Notes: a model not told the origin generated them from the sequence alone. A stretch of 41,098 bases of DNA from Micromonospora sp. KC606 (GCF_004348675.1 NZ_SMKN01000030.1:1-41098); one strand, 5' to 3'. Shown: positions 15,872 through 24,220, numbered from the stretch's first letter. Numbers and translations: made by a program.

Positions 15872-17020
15872 TCATCGGATCAGGCCGACGAGGGTGGCGA
15901 GCCGGGTCACGCCGGCCGCTGCCGAGCCACCCCGGGTGATCTCCGCGAGCACGGTACGCGCGTAGGGGCGGCAGCGGACCTCGGCGGGCGCGATGGTGTC
16001 GGCGTCGACCAGCGCCTGCCCGGCGGCGGTGAAATCGCCGGTCTGGAGGTAGGCGCGGGCGGCGTCGACAAGGTGGGCGGCCCGGTGTTCGGCGGGTAGC
16101 CGGTGCCAGCCGTCACGGCGGATGGCCTTCTCGTGCCGGTACACCGCTTCGGCGGTGTCGCCGAGGTGCAGGGCGGCGAGGAACCGGGCCAGCAGCACAG
16201 CGGTGGGCCCGAAGCTGGTGTGGTGGGGGTCGTCCTCGCCCGCACGTCGGTTGGCCAGTACGGCGGCGTGGTCGGTCAGGTCGTCGGCGCGGTGGCCGTC
16301 ACCGCAGCCGGCGGCGGCCAGACCTGCCTGCAACAACAGCGTTCCCCGCACCGCCTCCTCGGCTGCGGTGCCGGTCGCGGCGACGGCGGCGGTGAGGGCC
16401 AAACGGTCGCGGCCGAGGGCGCGCAGCGCCTGGGCGACGGCGATGGTGGCGGTGCCGGTGCGGATGGGGTCGCCTGCGGCGGCGGTGACGGCCCGGTCGG
16501 CGGCGAGCCAGCCGAGGTCGGCCTCGCCGAGCTTGACGAGCACCGAGGCGGTGATCCGGTACGCGGGCACCAGCAGGGCCGGTGTGGCGTGGGCGGCGTC
16601 GAGCAGGGCGGGCAGGGCGCGCAGGAGTTGGGCGTAGTGGGCGTGCTGGTAGGTCAGCCAGGCGTGCGCGACGTGCCGTCGCACCTGGCCGGTCGGCACG
16701 GTCCGGGCGGGCTGGTGGTGGTAGCGGGCCAGTGCGGCACGGACCGCGTCGACCCCGTCGAGGCCGGTTGCCGTGGTTGGTGGCGGCTGGCAGGGGTCGA
16801 GCAGGATCGCCGGGTCGACGCGGAGCACCTCGGCGATCTCCTGGATCACCGAGTAGCGGTCCAGACCACGCACGCCGCGTTCGACCTTGTCGACCCAGCT
16901 TTTCGACTTGCCGAGCCGGTCGGCGAGCATCTGTTGGGTCATCCGGCGGCGCACCCGCCAGCGGGCCACCCGCCGCCCGATCGGCAACGCGTCGGCGGTG
17001 TCGCGGGACAGGGCGGTCAC
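15872..17020 (-). CDS. XRE-family regulator with helical-repeat sensor domain
   Basis: The 382-residue protein starts at the GTG read from 17020. Residues 12-70 are a Cro/C1-type HTH (GRRVARWRVRRRMTQQMLAD then LGKSKSWVDKVERG). The remaining 300 residues are alanine-rich helices of tetratricopeptide type, as in actinobacterial regulators that sense a ligand or peptide through the repeat domain. The GTG overlaps the stop of a 49-residue membrane protein (GTGA), so the two are co-translated. The ribosome site is weak, consistent with coupling. The DNA target is probably the palindrome in the shared divergent promoter region. Confidence 0.85.
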   Translation of the reverse strand: MTALSRDTADALPIGRRVARWRVRRRMTQQMLADRLGKSKSWVDKVERGVRGLDRYSVIQEIAEVLRVDPAILLDPCQPPPTTATGLDGVDAVRAALARYHHQPARTVPTGQVRRHVAHAWLTYQHAHYAQLLRALPALLDAAHATPALLVPAYRITASVLVKLGEADLGWLAADRAVTAAAGDPIRTGTATIAVAQALRALGRDRLALTAAVAATGTAAEEAVRGTLLLQAGLAAAGCGDGHRADDLTDHAAVLANRRAGEDDPHHTSFGPTAVLLARFLAALHLGDTAEAVYRHEKAIRRDGWHRLPAEHRAAHLVDAARAYLQTGDFTAAGQALVDADTIAPAEVRCRPYARTVLAEITRGGSAAAGVTRLATLVGLIR

Positions 17021-17166
17021 CTCTGCGGCTCCACCGATCGCCGCAGGTCCTCGGTGGACCCGCCGCAGCGCGGACACCACCTTGACTTGACCCGGAACGC
17101 GACCAGCCCGAGCAGGAAGCCCGGCACCACCCCTCCGATGACGATCGACACAACTCCGGAAGCCAC
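17017..17166 (-). CDS. 49-residue membrane protein with CPRCG motif
   Basis: The small gene runs from the GTG read from 17166 to a TGA overlapping the XRE gene start. A very good ribosome site (AGGAGG, 11 nt upstream) supports it. The product begins VASGVVSIVIGGVVPGFLLG, one transmembrane helix. RVKSRWCPRCGG follows, a CxxC pair that could bind zinc or sense redox state, and then a short charged tail. Coupling to an XRE regulator with a helical sensor suggests a membrane sensor or anti-regulator. That is inference; I do not know a family. Confidence 0.7.
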   Translation of the reverse strand: MASGVVSIVIGGVVPGFLLGLVAFRVKSRWCPRCGGSTEDLRRSVEPQR

Positions 17167-17280
17167 GAGCCGTCTCACCTCCTGACGTGGCCAAGGGCCG
17201 CGGAGGTGCCGCGCCCGCGACTCTCGGCCGCCCTTCCACGCCTCGGTAGTGGAGCCGATGCGTGCAGTAGCCAGAGTTGC

Positions 17281-17294
17281 GCATCATCTGATGC
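17281..17294. promoter_or_regulatory. palindrome in the divergent region between two XRE units
   Basis: GCATCATCTGATGC is a perfect 14-bp palindrome placed about 115 nt upstream of the membrane-protein/XRE operon and 86 nt upstream of the DUF5753 regulator. It is a candidate binding site for one of the two XRE proteins. The promoters themselves are not clear. Confidence 0.4.
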
Positions 17295-17379
17295 AAAGCA
17301 AGTCCCCACGGCCTGTCAGGGAGGAAAACACGTGATGCTAGGCAAGCACCCGAACAGGTTCTGGTGCAGAATCAGGGAC

Positions 17380-18228
17380 ATGCCTCGATTCACGCCCGCG
17401 ACACCCCGGTCCCGGCGACTCGGCCGGGAGCTGCGCAAGCTCCGCGACGCGAAGGGCCTGACCGGTGATGGGGTGGCGGAGATCGTCCGCTGCTCGCCGT
17501 CTCGGATCAGCCGGATCGAGTCCGGCGAGATCAAGCCTCGGGTCGGTGACGTCATGGAGTTGCTGGTCGCGTACGGCGTCAAGATCGACGGGGAACCCGG
17601 CACCTCGCTGCTGGAGCAGGCGCGTGGCCTGCGCGAGGAAGGGTGGTGGCAGCGCCTCGGCGGCAAGTACGCCACCTACATCGCGTACGAGACCGAGGCC
17701 GTCGAGCTCAAGAACTTCGAGCCGATGCTGGTGCCCGGTCTACTCCAGACCGAGGCGTACGCCCGTGAGGTCAACGTCATCGGCCGCGAGACCGACCCGG
17801 ACGGCGTCACGCAGCGGGTTGCCGCCCGGATGACCCGGCAGGAGGTGCTGCACCGGAAACCGACACCGCTGCGGATGCACGCCATCCTCTCCGAGGCGTC
17901 CCTTCGGACCGAGGTCGGCGGCCCGGACGTACTGCGCGAGCAACTCGACCACCTGGTCACGCTGAGCAAACTGCCGAACGTCACGATCCAGGTGTTGCGC
18001 TTCGAGGCCGGCGCGCACCTGGCGGACAGCAGCGGCTTCGTCCTGCTCGCCTTCGAGCCGGACGACCCGCCGCTGGGCTACATCGAGACCCTGGCCGGCG
18101 AGCTGTTCCTGGAGTCGAGCCGGGACCTGGCGCGGCTGTCGGCGGCGTACGACAATCTGAGGACGCTGGCAAGGTCGCCGGCCGAGTCGATCAAGTTCAT
18201 CAGGGAGTTGAGCGAGCATGGTGCGTAA
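17380..18228 (+). CDS. XRE regulator with DUF5753 domain
   Basis: The protein has 282 residues. The HTH is at about residues 8-62 (SRRLGRELRKLRDAKGLTGD, then IVRCSPSRISRIESGEIKPR). The C-terminal DUF5753 domain has NFEPMLVPGLLQTEAYAR, a hallmark of this family, and ends with a YDNLRTLARSPAES helix. These regulators are multiplied in morphologically complex actinobacteria and are nearly always paired with a DUF397 protein, as here. The start at 17380 follows a CAGAAT box by 7 nt. The family is firm; the target is unknown. Confidence 0.93.
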   Translation: MPRFTPATPRSRRLGRELRKLRDAKGLTGDGVAEIVRCSPSRISRIESGEIKPRVGDVMELLVAYGVKIDGEPGTSLLEQARGLREEGWWQRLGGKYATYIAYETEAVELKNFEPMLVPGLLQTEAYAREVNVIGRETDPDGVTQRVAARMTRQEVLHRKPTPLRMHAILSEASLRTEVGGPDVLREQLDHLVTLSKLPNVTIQVLRFEAGAHLADSSGFVLLAFEPDDPPLGYIETLAGELFLESSRDLARLSAAYDNLRTLARSPAESIKFIRELSEHGA

Positions 18229-18406
18229 CGCCTGGCGCAGGTCGAGCCGTTCCGGCAGCAACGGCCAGTGCGTCGAGGTGCGCGACCGGGGTGCTCTGGT
18301 GGACGTCCGCGACTCGAAGGCCCCCGCCGCCGGGATGCTGAGCTTCGCCCCGGCCGCCTGGGGCGCGTTCGTCGACGGCCTCAAGAAGGACTACCGCCAC
18401 CGGTGA
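18218..18406 (+). CDS. DUF397 protein
   Basis: The 62-residue product contains WRRSSRSGSNGQCVEVRD, VDVRDSKAP and a late FAPAAWGAFVDGLK, the whole DUF397 signature. DUF397 proteins are small partners of DUF5753 XRE regulators and modulate them, as in the BldB/WhiJ-type pairs of Streptomyces. The start codon lies inside the last codons of the regulator (11-nt overlap), which fixes their co-expression. Confidence 0.93.
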   Translation: MVRNAWRRSSRSGSNGQCVEVRDRGALVDVRDSKAPAAGMLSFAPAAWGAFVDGLKKDYRHR

Positions 18407-18447
18407 CGTGAAATCAGGTCGCGCCACGGAGTTTGCTGACCGCGCTG

Positions 18448-18485
18448 GTCGGGCGTAGCAGCGAGACCTCGCTGCTACGCCCGAC
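18448..18485. terminator. strong hairpin between convergent genes
   Basis: GTCGGGCGTAGCAGCGAG (18448-18465) is perfectly inverted at 18468-18485 with a 2-nt centre. It lies 42 nt after the DUF397 stop and 75 nt before the end of the convergent permease gene, so it can end transcription from both sides. There is no U tract, as is usual in actinobacteria. Confidence 0.8.
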
Positions 18486-18559
18486 ACCCCGTGGCTATTA
18501 CTCCGGAAGCTGAGGCTCTCCCCCGCCGCCTGCCTGCCTGCCCCGACGACCCCGTGCCG

Positions 18560-20839
18560 TTACTGCCGGCGAAGCTGCTCGGCGGTGATCCGCTGGGTGA
18601 CCCCGGCCGGTACGGCGATCAGCGCCAGCCCGACGACCAGCGCGCCGGCGCCGAGCCACAGCGTCGACGCGAACCGGTTCAGCACGACGCCCGCGTCGAC
18701 ACCCAGCAGCCGGGCCAGGCTGGCGGTGATCACCACTGCCGACAGGCCGGCCGTGACCAGCCCGATCGCCAGCGGCAAGCCACCGAAGCCGACCTCGCTG
18801 GCGGTGACGAGCCGAGGGCTGACGCCCACCACCGACAGGCTGGCGCTGTCGCGGCGGCGTTCCATGGTGCGGTCGACCGCCGCAACAGCGAAGGCGCCGA
18901 CGCACAGAATGAAACTGACGGTCAACCCGGCGGTCAGGATGGTGAGCAACAGGTCGCTGTCGAAACCCTGGCGTGCCGCGTAGTGCCCGCTCAGCAGGTT
19001 GGCCGGGGTCCGCGCGGCGACCAGCCGGGCGGCGCGCTCGGCCGCGACCGGGTTCTGGGCGACGACCGTCATGAGGTCGACCTCCGGATTCCGGCCGCCC
19101 AGCAGCGGCGAGCCGCGGGTCAGTAGCAGCGAGCCGAACGCGGCCGTGCCGGCGCCGTGCCTCTCCTCGACGCGCAGGGTGCGCGACAGGACCGGGACGT
19201 CCAGCCCGTCCGCGCCGACCGCCGGGGCGTCGGCGGCGGGCGCGTTCGGTTGCCCGATCAGGTCGTGTGCCAGCCGGTACGCTCCACCGTCCACACAGGA
19301 TTTCGCCGGTGTCACGACGAACATCCGGTTCACCTCGGCGCACTCGGCCACCAGCGCGTACGCCGGTTCGCCAGCGATGGTGACCTCCAGGACGGCCACC
19401 CCCAGCGCCTCGATCCCGGGCACCCGACGCAGCTCCGCGGTCAGTCCTCGGTCGTAGCCGGAGGTCTGGTAGACCAGCCGCTGGTCACCGCTGCTCTGCA
19501 TCAAGGCCGTGTCGTTGGCCATGGCCGCGACGCCGACCGACCCGACCCCGACCACGTAGAGCGACACCGCGAGCGAGGCCACCAACCGGGGGGCGACCGC
19601 CGGGGTGTGTCGGATGCGCGCCGCCGCCAACTCCAGCCATACCGGGGCACGTCCCACCCGACGGATCAGCCCGGCCAGCGCGTAGCTGAGGGCGGGCAGC
19701 GCCAACGGCACACCCAGCCCGCTCACCAGCAGGCCGGTCACGAGCAGGTACCCACGGTCGGTCGTGTCCAGCCGCAGTGGGTCGATCCCAGCCAGGGCAG
19801 CGGCGACGAGTCCGCCCAGCAGTGGCAGTGTCCGCCACCATCCGGGTCGGCGGGCCGGAGCCCCTCGGCGGACGGCGAGCGGGGCGACCCGGGCCGACCG
19901 GGTGGCCAGCACCCCCACCGTCACCGCGTATCCCACGGTGGTCAGCAGCACCGCGGCGAGCCAGGCGGCCGGCACCGTGAGATCGGCGGCGAACCAGTGC
20001 AGTCGGCCGATCCGCCAGCCCGGTGACAGCGGAGCGAGGGCCGCGTAGGCGGCGACGCCGAGCAGCGCTCCGCCGATCGCCACCACCCCGGTCTCGACGG
20101 CGTTGACCAGGGCGGCCTGCCGGGCCGAGACACCGAGCAGCCGCAGCGCGGCGATCTTCCGGTCACGGGTTGAGGCGGACAGGCGGGCGCAGGTGGCGAG
20201 GAAGACACCGAGCGGCACGAGGGCGAACAGGGCGAAGGCGACGGCGGTGATCCGGGCCGGGGTGAACACGTCGGGTGAGGCCAGCTGCGACCCGAAACCG
20301 GCCCGCAGCGGGGCGCCGAACCCCAGCACGGCGTGCTGTTGTCGCAGGTGCGGGTCGTTGGCCCGCACACCGACGTACGCCCACAGCTCGTCGGGGGCGA
20401 TCAGTCCGATGTCGCCGATGGTGCCGACGACCCGTTGTGGGAAGCGTTCGCGGGCCCGGGTGTCGGTACGGATCAGATCGGCCAGGGCGGGGGAAACCAC
20501 CGCCTCACCGGGCTGGGGAAGTGCGGCCACGCCGGGTGGGCGGGGACCGCCCGGGACGACGCCGGCCACGGCGGTACGGCGCAGCGGCCGGTCACCGATC
20601 GCGTCGTCTATCTCGATGATCCGTAGCGGGGCGCTGGCCGGGACGCCCTCCTCGGCGTACTGCGGCGTGCGGGCCTGCGCCCGCTGCTGTTGCGCGGTCG
20701 CCACCGACACGGCGGAGAGACAGGACAGCACGATCAGGACGCCGAGGGCGGCTCCGGAGGACATCAGCACGGTACGAAGCGCGCCGGCCCGCCCGGAGCC
20801 GAGGCTGAGCCGGATGCCGAGGCGGATCCATCTACTCAT
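18560..20839 (-). CDS. FtsX-like ABC transporter permease
   Basis: The product has 759 residues. It has an N-terminal membrane helix (LMSSGAALGVLIVLSCLSAV), a large extracytoplasmic domain, several central membrane segments (about residues 195-290 and 330-390), a second extracytoplasmic domain, and a C-terminal group of membrane helices (about 625-750). This duplicated FtsX layout belongs to MacB/LolCE-type mechanotransmission or export permeases. Its ATG overlaps the stop of the ATPase gene (ATGA). The substrate is unknown; such PadR-linked exporters often handle antibiotics or membrane-active peptides. The domain assignment is strong. Confidence 0.88.
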   Translation of the reverse strand: MSRWIRLGIRLSLGSGRAGALRTVLMSSGAALGVLIVLSCLSAVSVATAQQQRAQARTPQYAEEGVPASAPLRIIEIDDAIGDRPLRRTAVAGVVPGGPRPPGVAALPQPGEAVVSPALADLIRTDTRARERFPQRVVGTIGDIGLIAPDELWAYVGVRANDPHLRQQHAVLGFGAPLRAGFGSQLASPDVFTPARITAVAFALFALVPLGVFLATCARLSASTRDRKIAALRLLGVSARQAALVNAVETGVVAIGGALLGVAAYAALAPLSPGWRIGRLHWFAADLTVPAAWLAAVLLTTVGYAVTVGVLATRSARVAPLAVRRGAPARRPGWWRTLPLLGGLVAAALAGIDPLRLDTTDRGYLLVTGLLVSGLGVPLALPALSYALAGLIRRVGRAPVWLELAAARIRHTPAVAPRLVASLAVSLYVVGVGSVGVAAMANDTALMQSSGDQRLVYQTSGYDRGLTAELRRVPGIEALGVAVLEVTIAGEPAYALVAECAEVNRMFVVTPAKSCVDGGAYRLAHDLIGQPNAPAADAPAVGADGLDVPVLSRTLRVEERHGAGTAAFGSLLLTRGSPLLGGRNPEVDLMTVVAQNPVAAERAARLVAARTPANLLSGHYAARQGFDSDLLLTILTAGLTVSFILCVGAFAVAAVDRTMERRRDSASLSVVGVSPRLVTASEVGFGGLPLAIGLVTAGLSAVVITASLARLLGVDAGVVLNRFASTLWLGAGALVVGLALIAVPAGVTQRITAEQLRRQ

Positions 20840-21489
20840 CCGACGAGCCGCCCGTCGCGCATGAGGACGGTGCGGTCGGCGTACGCGGCCACCCGAGCCT
20901 CGTGGGTGACCACCACGACGGTGCTGCCCTGTTGCCGGGCCAGCCCGGTGAGGGCGTCGAGCACCAGTTCGCCGTTGACGCTGTCCAGCGCCCCGGTTGG
21001 TTCGTCGGCGAAGACGACGGCCGGGCGGTGCACCAGGGCGCGAGCAACCGCCACCCGCTGGGCCTGCCCACCGGAGACCTGGCCGGGGCGGCGGTCGGCG
21101 AACTCAAGGGCGTCGAGTTGCCGCAGCAGGGAGGCGGCCTGTCGTCGGGCCTCGGAGCGGCGGACGTTGAGCAGGCGCAGTGGCAACTCCACGTTCTCCC
21201 GCAGGGTCAGCTCCGGCACGAGGTCGCCGAACTGCAGGACGAAACCGAACGAGGTCAACCGGAGTCTGCTACGTGTTGCGTCGGGCAGGCTGTGGACCTG
21301 GCGGCCGTCGAAGTAGATCTCCCCCTGATCCGGCCGGAGAATGCCGGCGAGCAGGTGGAGCAGGGTGGACTTGCCGGAGCCGGACGGGCCCATCACCGCG
21401 ACGATCTCGCCGGCTTCGATCTCGATGTCGACCCGGTCGAGGGCGACCGTACGACCGAACCGGAGGTTGAGGTTCTTCGCCTGGAGCAT
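20836..21489 (-). CDS. ABC transporter ATPase, MacB/LolD type
   Basis: The 217-residue ATPase has a complete motif set: Walker A GPSGSGKST (residues 34-42), Q-loop region FGFVLQFGDLVPELTLRENV, signature VSGGQAQRVAVARAL, Walker B AVVFADEPTGALDS and the H-loop VVTHEARVA. The length and ADEPTGALDS wording are typical of ATPases that drive FtsX-like permeases, and that partner follows with a 4-nt overlap. One base separates its ATG from the PadR stop, so regulator, ATPase and permease form one operon. Confidence 0.95.
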   Translation of the reverse strand: MLQAKNLNLRFGRTVALDRVDIEIEAGEIVAVMGPSGSGKSTLLHLLAGILRPDQGEIYFDGRQVHSLPDATRSRLRLTSFGFVLQFGDLVPELTLRENVELPLRLLNVRRSEARRQAASLLRQLDALEFADRRPGQVSGGQAQRVAVARALVHRPAVVFADEPTGALDSVNGELVLDALTGLARQQGSTVVVVTHEARVAAYADRTVLMRDGRLVG

Positions 21490-21490
21490 G

Positions 21491-22051
21491 TCAGCGCACC
21501 TGCTTGCTCGGGGTCGGCGTCTCGGGTGTGGCCACGACGGCGGCGAGTCGGTCGAGTCGCGCCTCGGCGCCGTCGATCCACTTGAGGTCGGCGTCCAGGT
21601 GGTACAACTCGAAGTCGGCGGCGAGTTGGGTGAGCAGGTCGCCGGACTGGCGGTTGGCTCGCATCTCGCGCATCCGCGCGAGATGCGCCTGGCGCTGCTG
21701 GTCCAGCACCTCACGGGCGGGGCGACCACTGTTCAGGGCGATGACCACCTTGGCGAACAGGGCGCGGCGGGTGCCCGAAACATCGGGCACCTCGGGCTCG
21801 GTAAGCCAACGTTCCAGTTCGTACACGCCGGCTTCGGTGATCGCGTAGACCCGGCGGTCCGGCCCCTCCCCGGGGCTGACGCCGGCGAAATCGACCAGCC
21901 CGTCCCGGGCGAGGCGTTGCAGGGTCGCGTAGACCTGGGCGGACTTCAGCGGACGGCCGGCGCCGAACCAGTCGTCATAGCGGCGGCGCAGGGTGTAACC
22001 ATGCTGGGCCTGCGGTTCGAGCAGGCCGAGCAGGGCGCGGGAGACCGACAT
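21491..22051 (-). CDS. PadR-family transcriptional repressor
   Basis: The 186-residue protein opens MSVSRALLGLLEPQAQHGYT with the PadR winged-helix hallmarks GYTLRRRYDDWFG, VYATLQRLARDGLV and DRRVYAITEAGVYELERWL. A C-terminal dimerisation helix region (ADFELYHLDADLKWIDGAEARLDRL) follows, as in the Vir-like PadR-s2 group. It is the first gene of the exporter operon and is preceded by a palindrome that overlaps its own -10 box. Autorepression released by the exporter's substrate is therefore the likely logic. Confidence 0.93.
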   Translation of the reverse strand: MSVSRALLGLLEPQAQHGYTLRRRYDDWFGAGRPLKSAQVYATLQRLARDGLVDFAGVSPGEGPDRRVYAITEAGVYELERWLTEPEVPDVSGTRRALFAKVVIALNSGRPAREVLDQQRQAHLARMREMRANRQSGDLLTQLAADFELYHLDADLKWIDGAEARLDRLAAVVATPETPTPSKQVR

Positions 22052-22057
22052 GCGGTG

Positions 22058-22087
22058 AATCTAGCAACCCAGTTGCTAGTCGAGCAA
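22058..22087 (-). promoter_or_regulatory. PadR operon promoter with overlapping palindromic operator
   Basis: On the minus strand, TTGCTC (22087-22082), an 18-nt spacer and TAGATT (22063-22058) form a promoter whose -10 box ends 6 nt before the PadR ATG, predicting a leaderless transcript. CTAGCAAC (22061-22068) and GTTGCTAG (22072-22079) make a perfect inverted repeat around CCA that covers the spacer and the edge of the -10 box. This is an ideal place for a repressor. Confidence 0.7.
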
Positions 22088-22133
22088 CCGGCACAGATGG
22101 TCGGCCAGCCGGCGTGAGGTGAGCCACGGCAGC

Positions 22134-22164
22134 TTGAGCTCAACCTCCCTTCAGGTTGAAGACT
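22134..22164 (+). promoter_or_regulatory. MerR-type promoter of the quinone oxidoreductase gene
   Basis: TTGAGC (22134-22139) and AAGACT (22159-22164) are separated by 19 nt, the overlong spacing that MerR-family activators correct. The spacer is filled by the inverted repeat TCAACCT-CCCTTC-AGGTTGA (22140-22159). A SoxR-like or other MerR regulator, not encoded here, is the likely activator. The -10 box match is only fair. Confidence 0.5.
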
Positions 22165-22207
22165 CCTCCTTGTCAGATCAGTGCGTCGGGACAGGGGAGC
22201 AGGCGAC

Positions 22208-23179
22208 ATGCGGGTAGTACAGGTGACGCGTTTCGGAGGTCCCGAGGTGCTGGTGCCGGCCGAGGCGCCGGATCCGGTGGTCGGGCAGGACCAGGTGGTC
22301 GTCGACGTGGCCGTCGCGGGGATTACCTTCGTCGAGACGCAGATCCGCCGTGGCGTCGACAGGTGGCATGACAGACCTGAACTGCCGTATGTGCCGGGCG
22401 GGATGGTGGCCGGCCGGGTGAGCTCGGTCGGGGCAGGTGTGGATCCAGGCTGGTCCGGGCGGCGCGTCATCGCCGACACCGGGCGGACCGGCGGCTTCGC
22501 CGAGCAGGCGGTGGTCGACGTGGACGGTCTCATCCCGGTGCCGCAAGGTTTGGGCCTGCCCGAGGCTGTCGCCCTGCACACCGACGGCAGCACCGCCCTG
22601 GGCCTGGTGGAAAGGGCCCGGGTCAGTCCCGGGGAGTGGGTGCTGATCGAGGCGGCGGCCGGTGGTGTCGGGAGCCTGCTGGTGCAACTGGCTCAACTGG
22701 CCGGCGCCCGGGTCGTCGGAGCGGCGCGCGGCGCGCGAAAGCTCGACCTCATCCGGGACCTGGGCGCGGACGCAGCGGTCGACTACTCCGAGCCCGGCTG
22801 GACGGAGCAGGTCCGGCAGGCGACCGGAGGTGCGGGTCCCGATGTGGTGTTCGACGGCGTCGGTGGGGAGATCGGCCGGGCTGCGTTCGAGATCACCAGA
22901 GACGGCGCCCGCTTCTCGATGCATGGCGCCTCCAGTGGCGACACCACGGTGATCGACCATGCGCAGGCGCGACGGCGCGGGGTGACGGTGCTCGGAATCG
23001 AGCAGCTCTTCGAATTCGGGCCGCACATGCGGCGGTGGGCCGAACAGATGATGTCGGAAGCGGTGGCGGGACGAATCCGGCCGGTCATCGGACAGACCTT
23101 TCCGCTGGAACGCGCCGCCGAGGCGCACGCCCTGATCGAGGCCCGCAGTGCTGCGGGGAAGACTCTGCTCCTGCTCTGA
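22208..23179 (+). CDS. zinc-free NADPH:quinone oxidoreductase (MDR family)
   Basis: The 323-residue protein starts MRVVQVTRFGGPEVL. The catalytic-domain landmarks of the quinone reductase branch are present (PYVPGGMVAGRVSSVG). The nucleotide-binding domain carries AAAGGVGSLLVQLAQLAGARVVGAA followed by DVVFDGVGG. Structural-zinc cysteines of alcohol dehydrogenases are absent. Such enzymes reduce quinones or other electrophiles with NADPH. GGGGAG about 10 nt upstream of the ATG is a fair ribosome site. The MerR-type promoter fits induction by redox-active compounds. Confidence 0.92.
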   Translation: MRVVQVTRFGGPEVLVPAEAPDPVVGQDQVVVDVAVAGITFVETQIRRGVDRWHDRPELPYVPGGMVAGRVSSVGAGVDPGWSGRRVIADTGRTGGFAEQAVVDVDGLIPVPQGLGLPEAVALHTDGSTALGLVERARVSPGEWVLIEAAAGGVGSLLVQLAQLAGARVVGAARGARKLDLIRDLGADAAVDYSEPGWTEQVRQATGGAGPDVVFDGVGGEIGRAAFEITRDGARFSMHGASSGDTTVIDHAQARRRGVTVLGIEQLFEFGPHMRRWAEQMMSEAVAGRIRPVIGQTFPLERAAEAHALIEARSAAGKTLLLL

Positions 23180-23322
23180 CTGATCCCTAAGCTGCTCCGA
23201 GAGGCTGGTGACCTGTGCACGCGCAGCAGCCAGCAGCGACCTCGCCGCAAATCGTGCTCCTTGTACACAATGGGCGTTTCGCCCCCCCACGGTAGCGGCC
23301 TTGTCCGTTCTAGAATGCTCCG

Positions 23323-24129
23323 ATGATTGATCGAACGCCCTCGAAATCATCTCCTCGCCGCCGTACCGGCCGGCTGGTCGCCACGTTCCTCGGGGCGGCC
23401 GTGTTCCTCGGTCTCGGCGTGTTGCAGGCCGGGCCGGCCCACGCGATCGTCAACGGCGAGCCGGTTCCCGAGGGTGTCTATCGCTTCTCGGTCAAACTGA
23501 CGATGACCGGTATCCCCACCGCCACCGGCGGGCGGCGCAACAGCGCCTGCTCGGGCGCGCTCATCCACCCCTCCTGGGTCATCACCGCCGGCCACTGCTT
23601 CCGCGACCCGAGCGGGGTACGCGTGGAACGGCCGGTGGCCGACCTGACCACCGCCACGGTCGGTCGCGCCGATCTGTCCGGCACGAACGGGCGTGTCGCC
23701 ACGGTTGTCGCGGTCCGTCAGTCATCCGTCAACGACATCGCGCTGGCTCGAATCGACCCGCCGATCACCGACATCGAACCGCTCCGGTTCGCGGGCACGG
23801 CACCGCAGGTCGGGCACCTGCTGCGGATGACGGGCTACGGCGCGGACGATCCGGAGAACCTGCAGCCGTCGACGATCCTCCGGACCGGGCAGTTCAAGGT
23901 CGTGTCGGTGGCGGACTCGACGGTGGGAGTGACCGGGCACGCGCCCGCGCGGGACACGAGCGCCTGCCCGTGGGACTCGGGCGCGCCCTACTTCGCCGAG
24001 CGCAAGGGCAAGCGACCGCTGCTGGTCTCGATCGAGAGCACCGGGCCGGGCTGCCCGCACACGGGCGTCGAGACGACCGCCCGGGTCGACGCCGTCATGC
24101 CCTGGATCAGGTCCGTGATCAACGGGTAG
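23323..24129 (+). CDS. secreted trypsin-like serine protease
   Basis: The 268-residue protein has a basic N-terminus, a hydrophobic core (about residues 18-37) and an AHA cleavage site before IVNGEPV (residue 42). IVNG is the new N-terminus expected of an active trypsin fold. The catalytic residues are His91 in TAGHC, Asp138 in NDIAL and Ser219 in CPWDSGAPYF. The usual GDSGGP is changed to WDSGAP, which alters the oxyanion-loop region but keeps the serine. Cysteine pairs 76-92 and the one flanking Ser219 fit family disulfides. A TAGAAT box ends 6 nt before the ATG, predicting a leaderless mRNA. Confidence 0.92.
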   Translation: MIDRTPSKSSPRRRTGRLVATFLGAAVFLGLGVLQAGPAHAIVNGEPVPEGVYRFSVKLTMTGIPTATGGRRNSACSGALIHPSWVITAGHCFRDPSGVRVERPVADLTTATVGRADLSGTNGRVATVVAVRQSSVNDIALARIDPPITDIEPLRFAGTAPQVGHLLRMTGYGADDPENLQPSTILRTGQFKVVSVADSTVGVTGHAPARDTSACPWDSGAPYFAERKGKRPLLVSIESTGPGCPHTGVETTARVDAVMPWIRSVING

Positions 24130-24150
24130 GCCTGACCTTGCTGGTGGTGC

Positions 24151-24220
24151 GGTGACCGGGCGCTGGGGTCGGCCGGAGCGGGCGCCCGCCGAGAGTCGGC
24201 CCAGCGCCCGCCCGGTCACC
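24151..24220. terminator. hairpin after the protease gene
   Basis: GGTGACCGGG followed by CGCTGGG (24151-24167) pairs with CCCAGCG and CCCGGTCACC (24200-24220), leaving a 4-nt bulge and a G/C-rich loop. It begins 21 nt after the protease stop. Confidence 0.7.
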
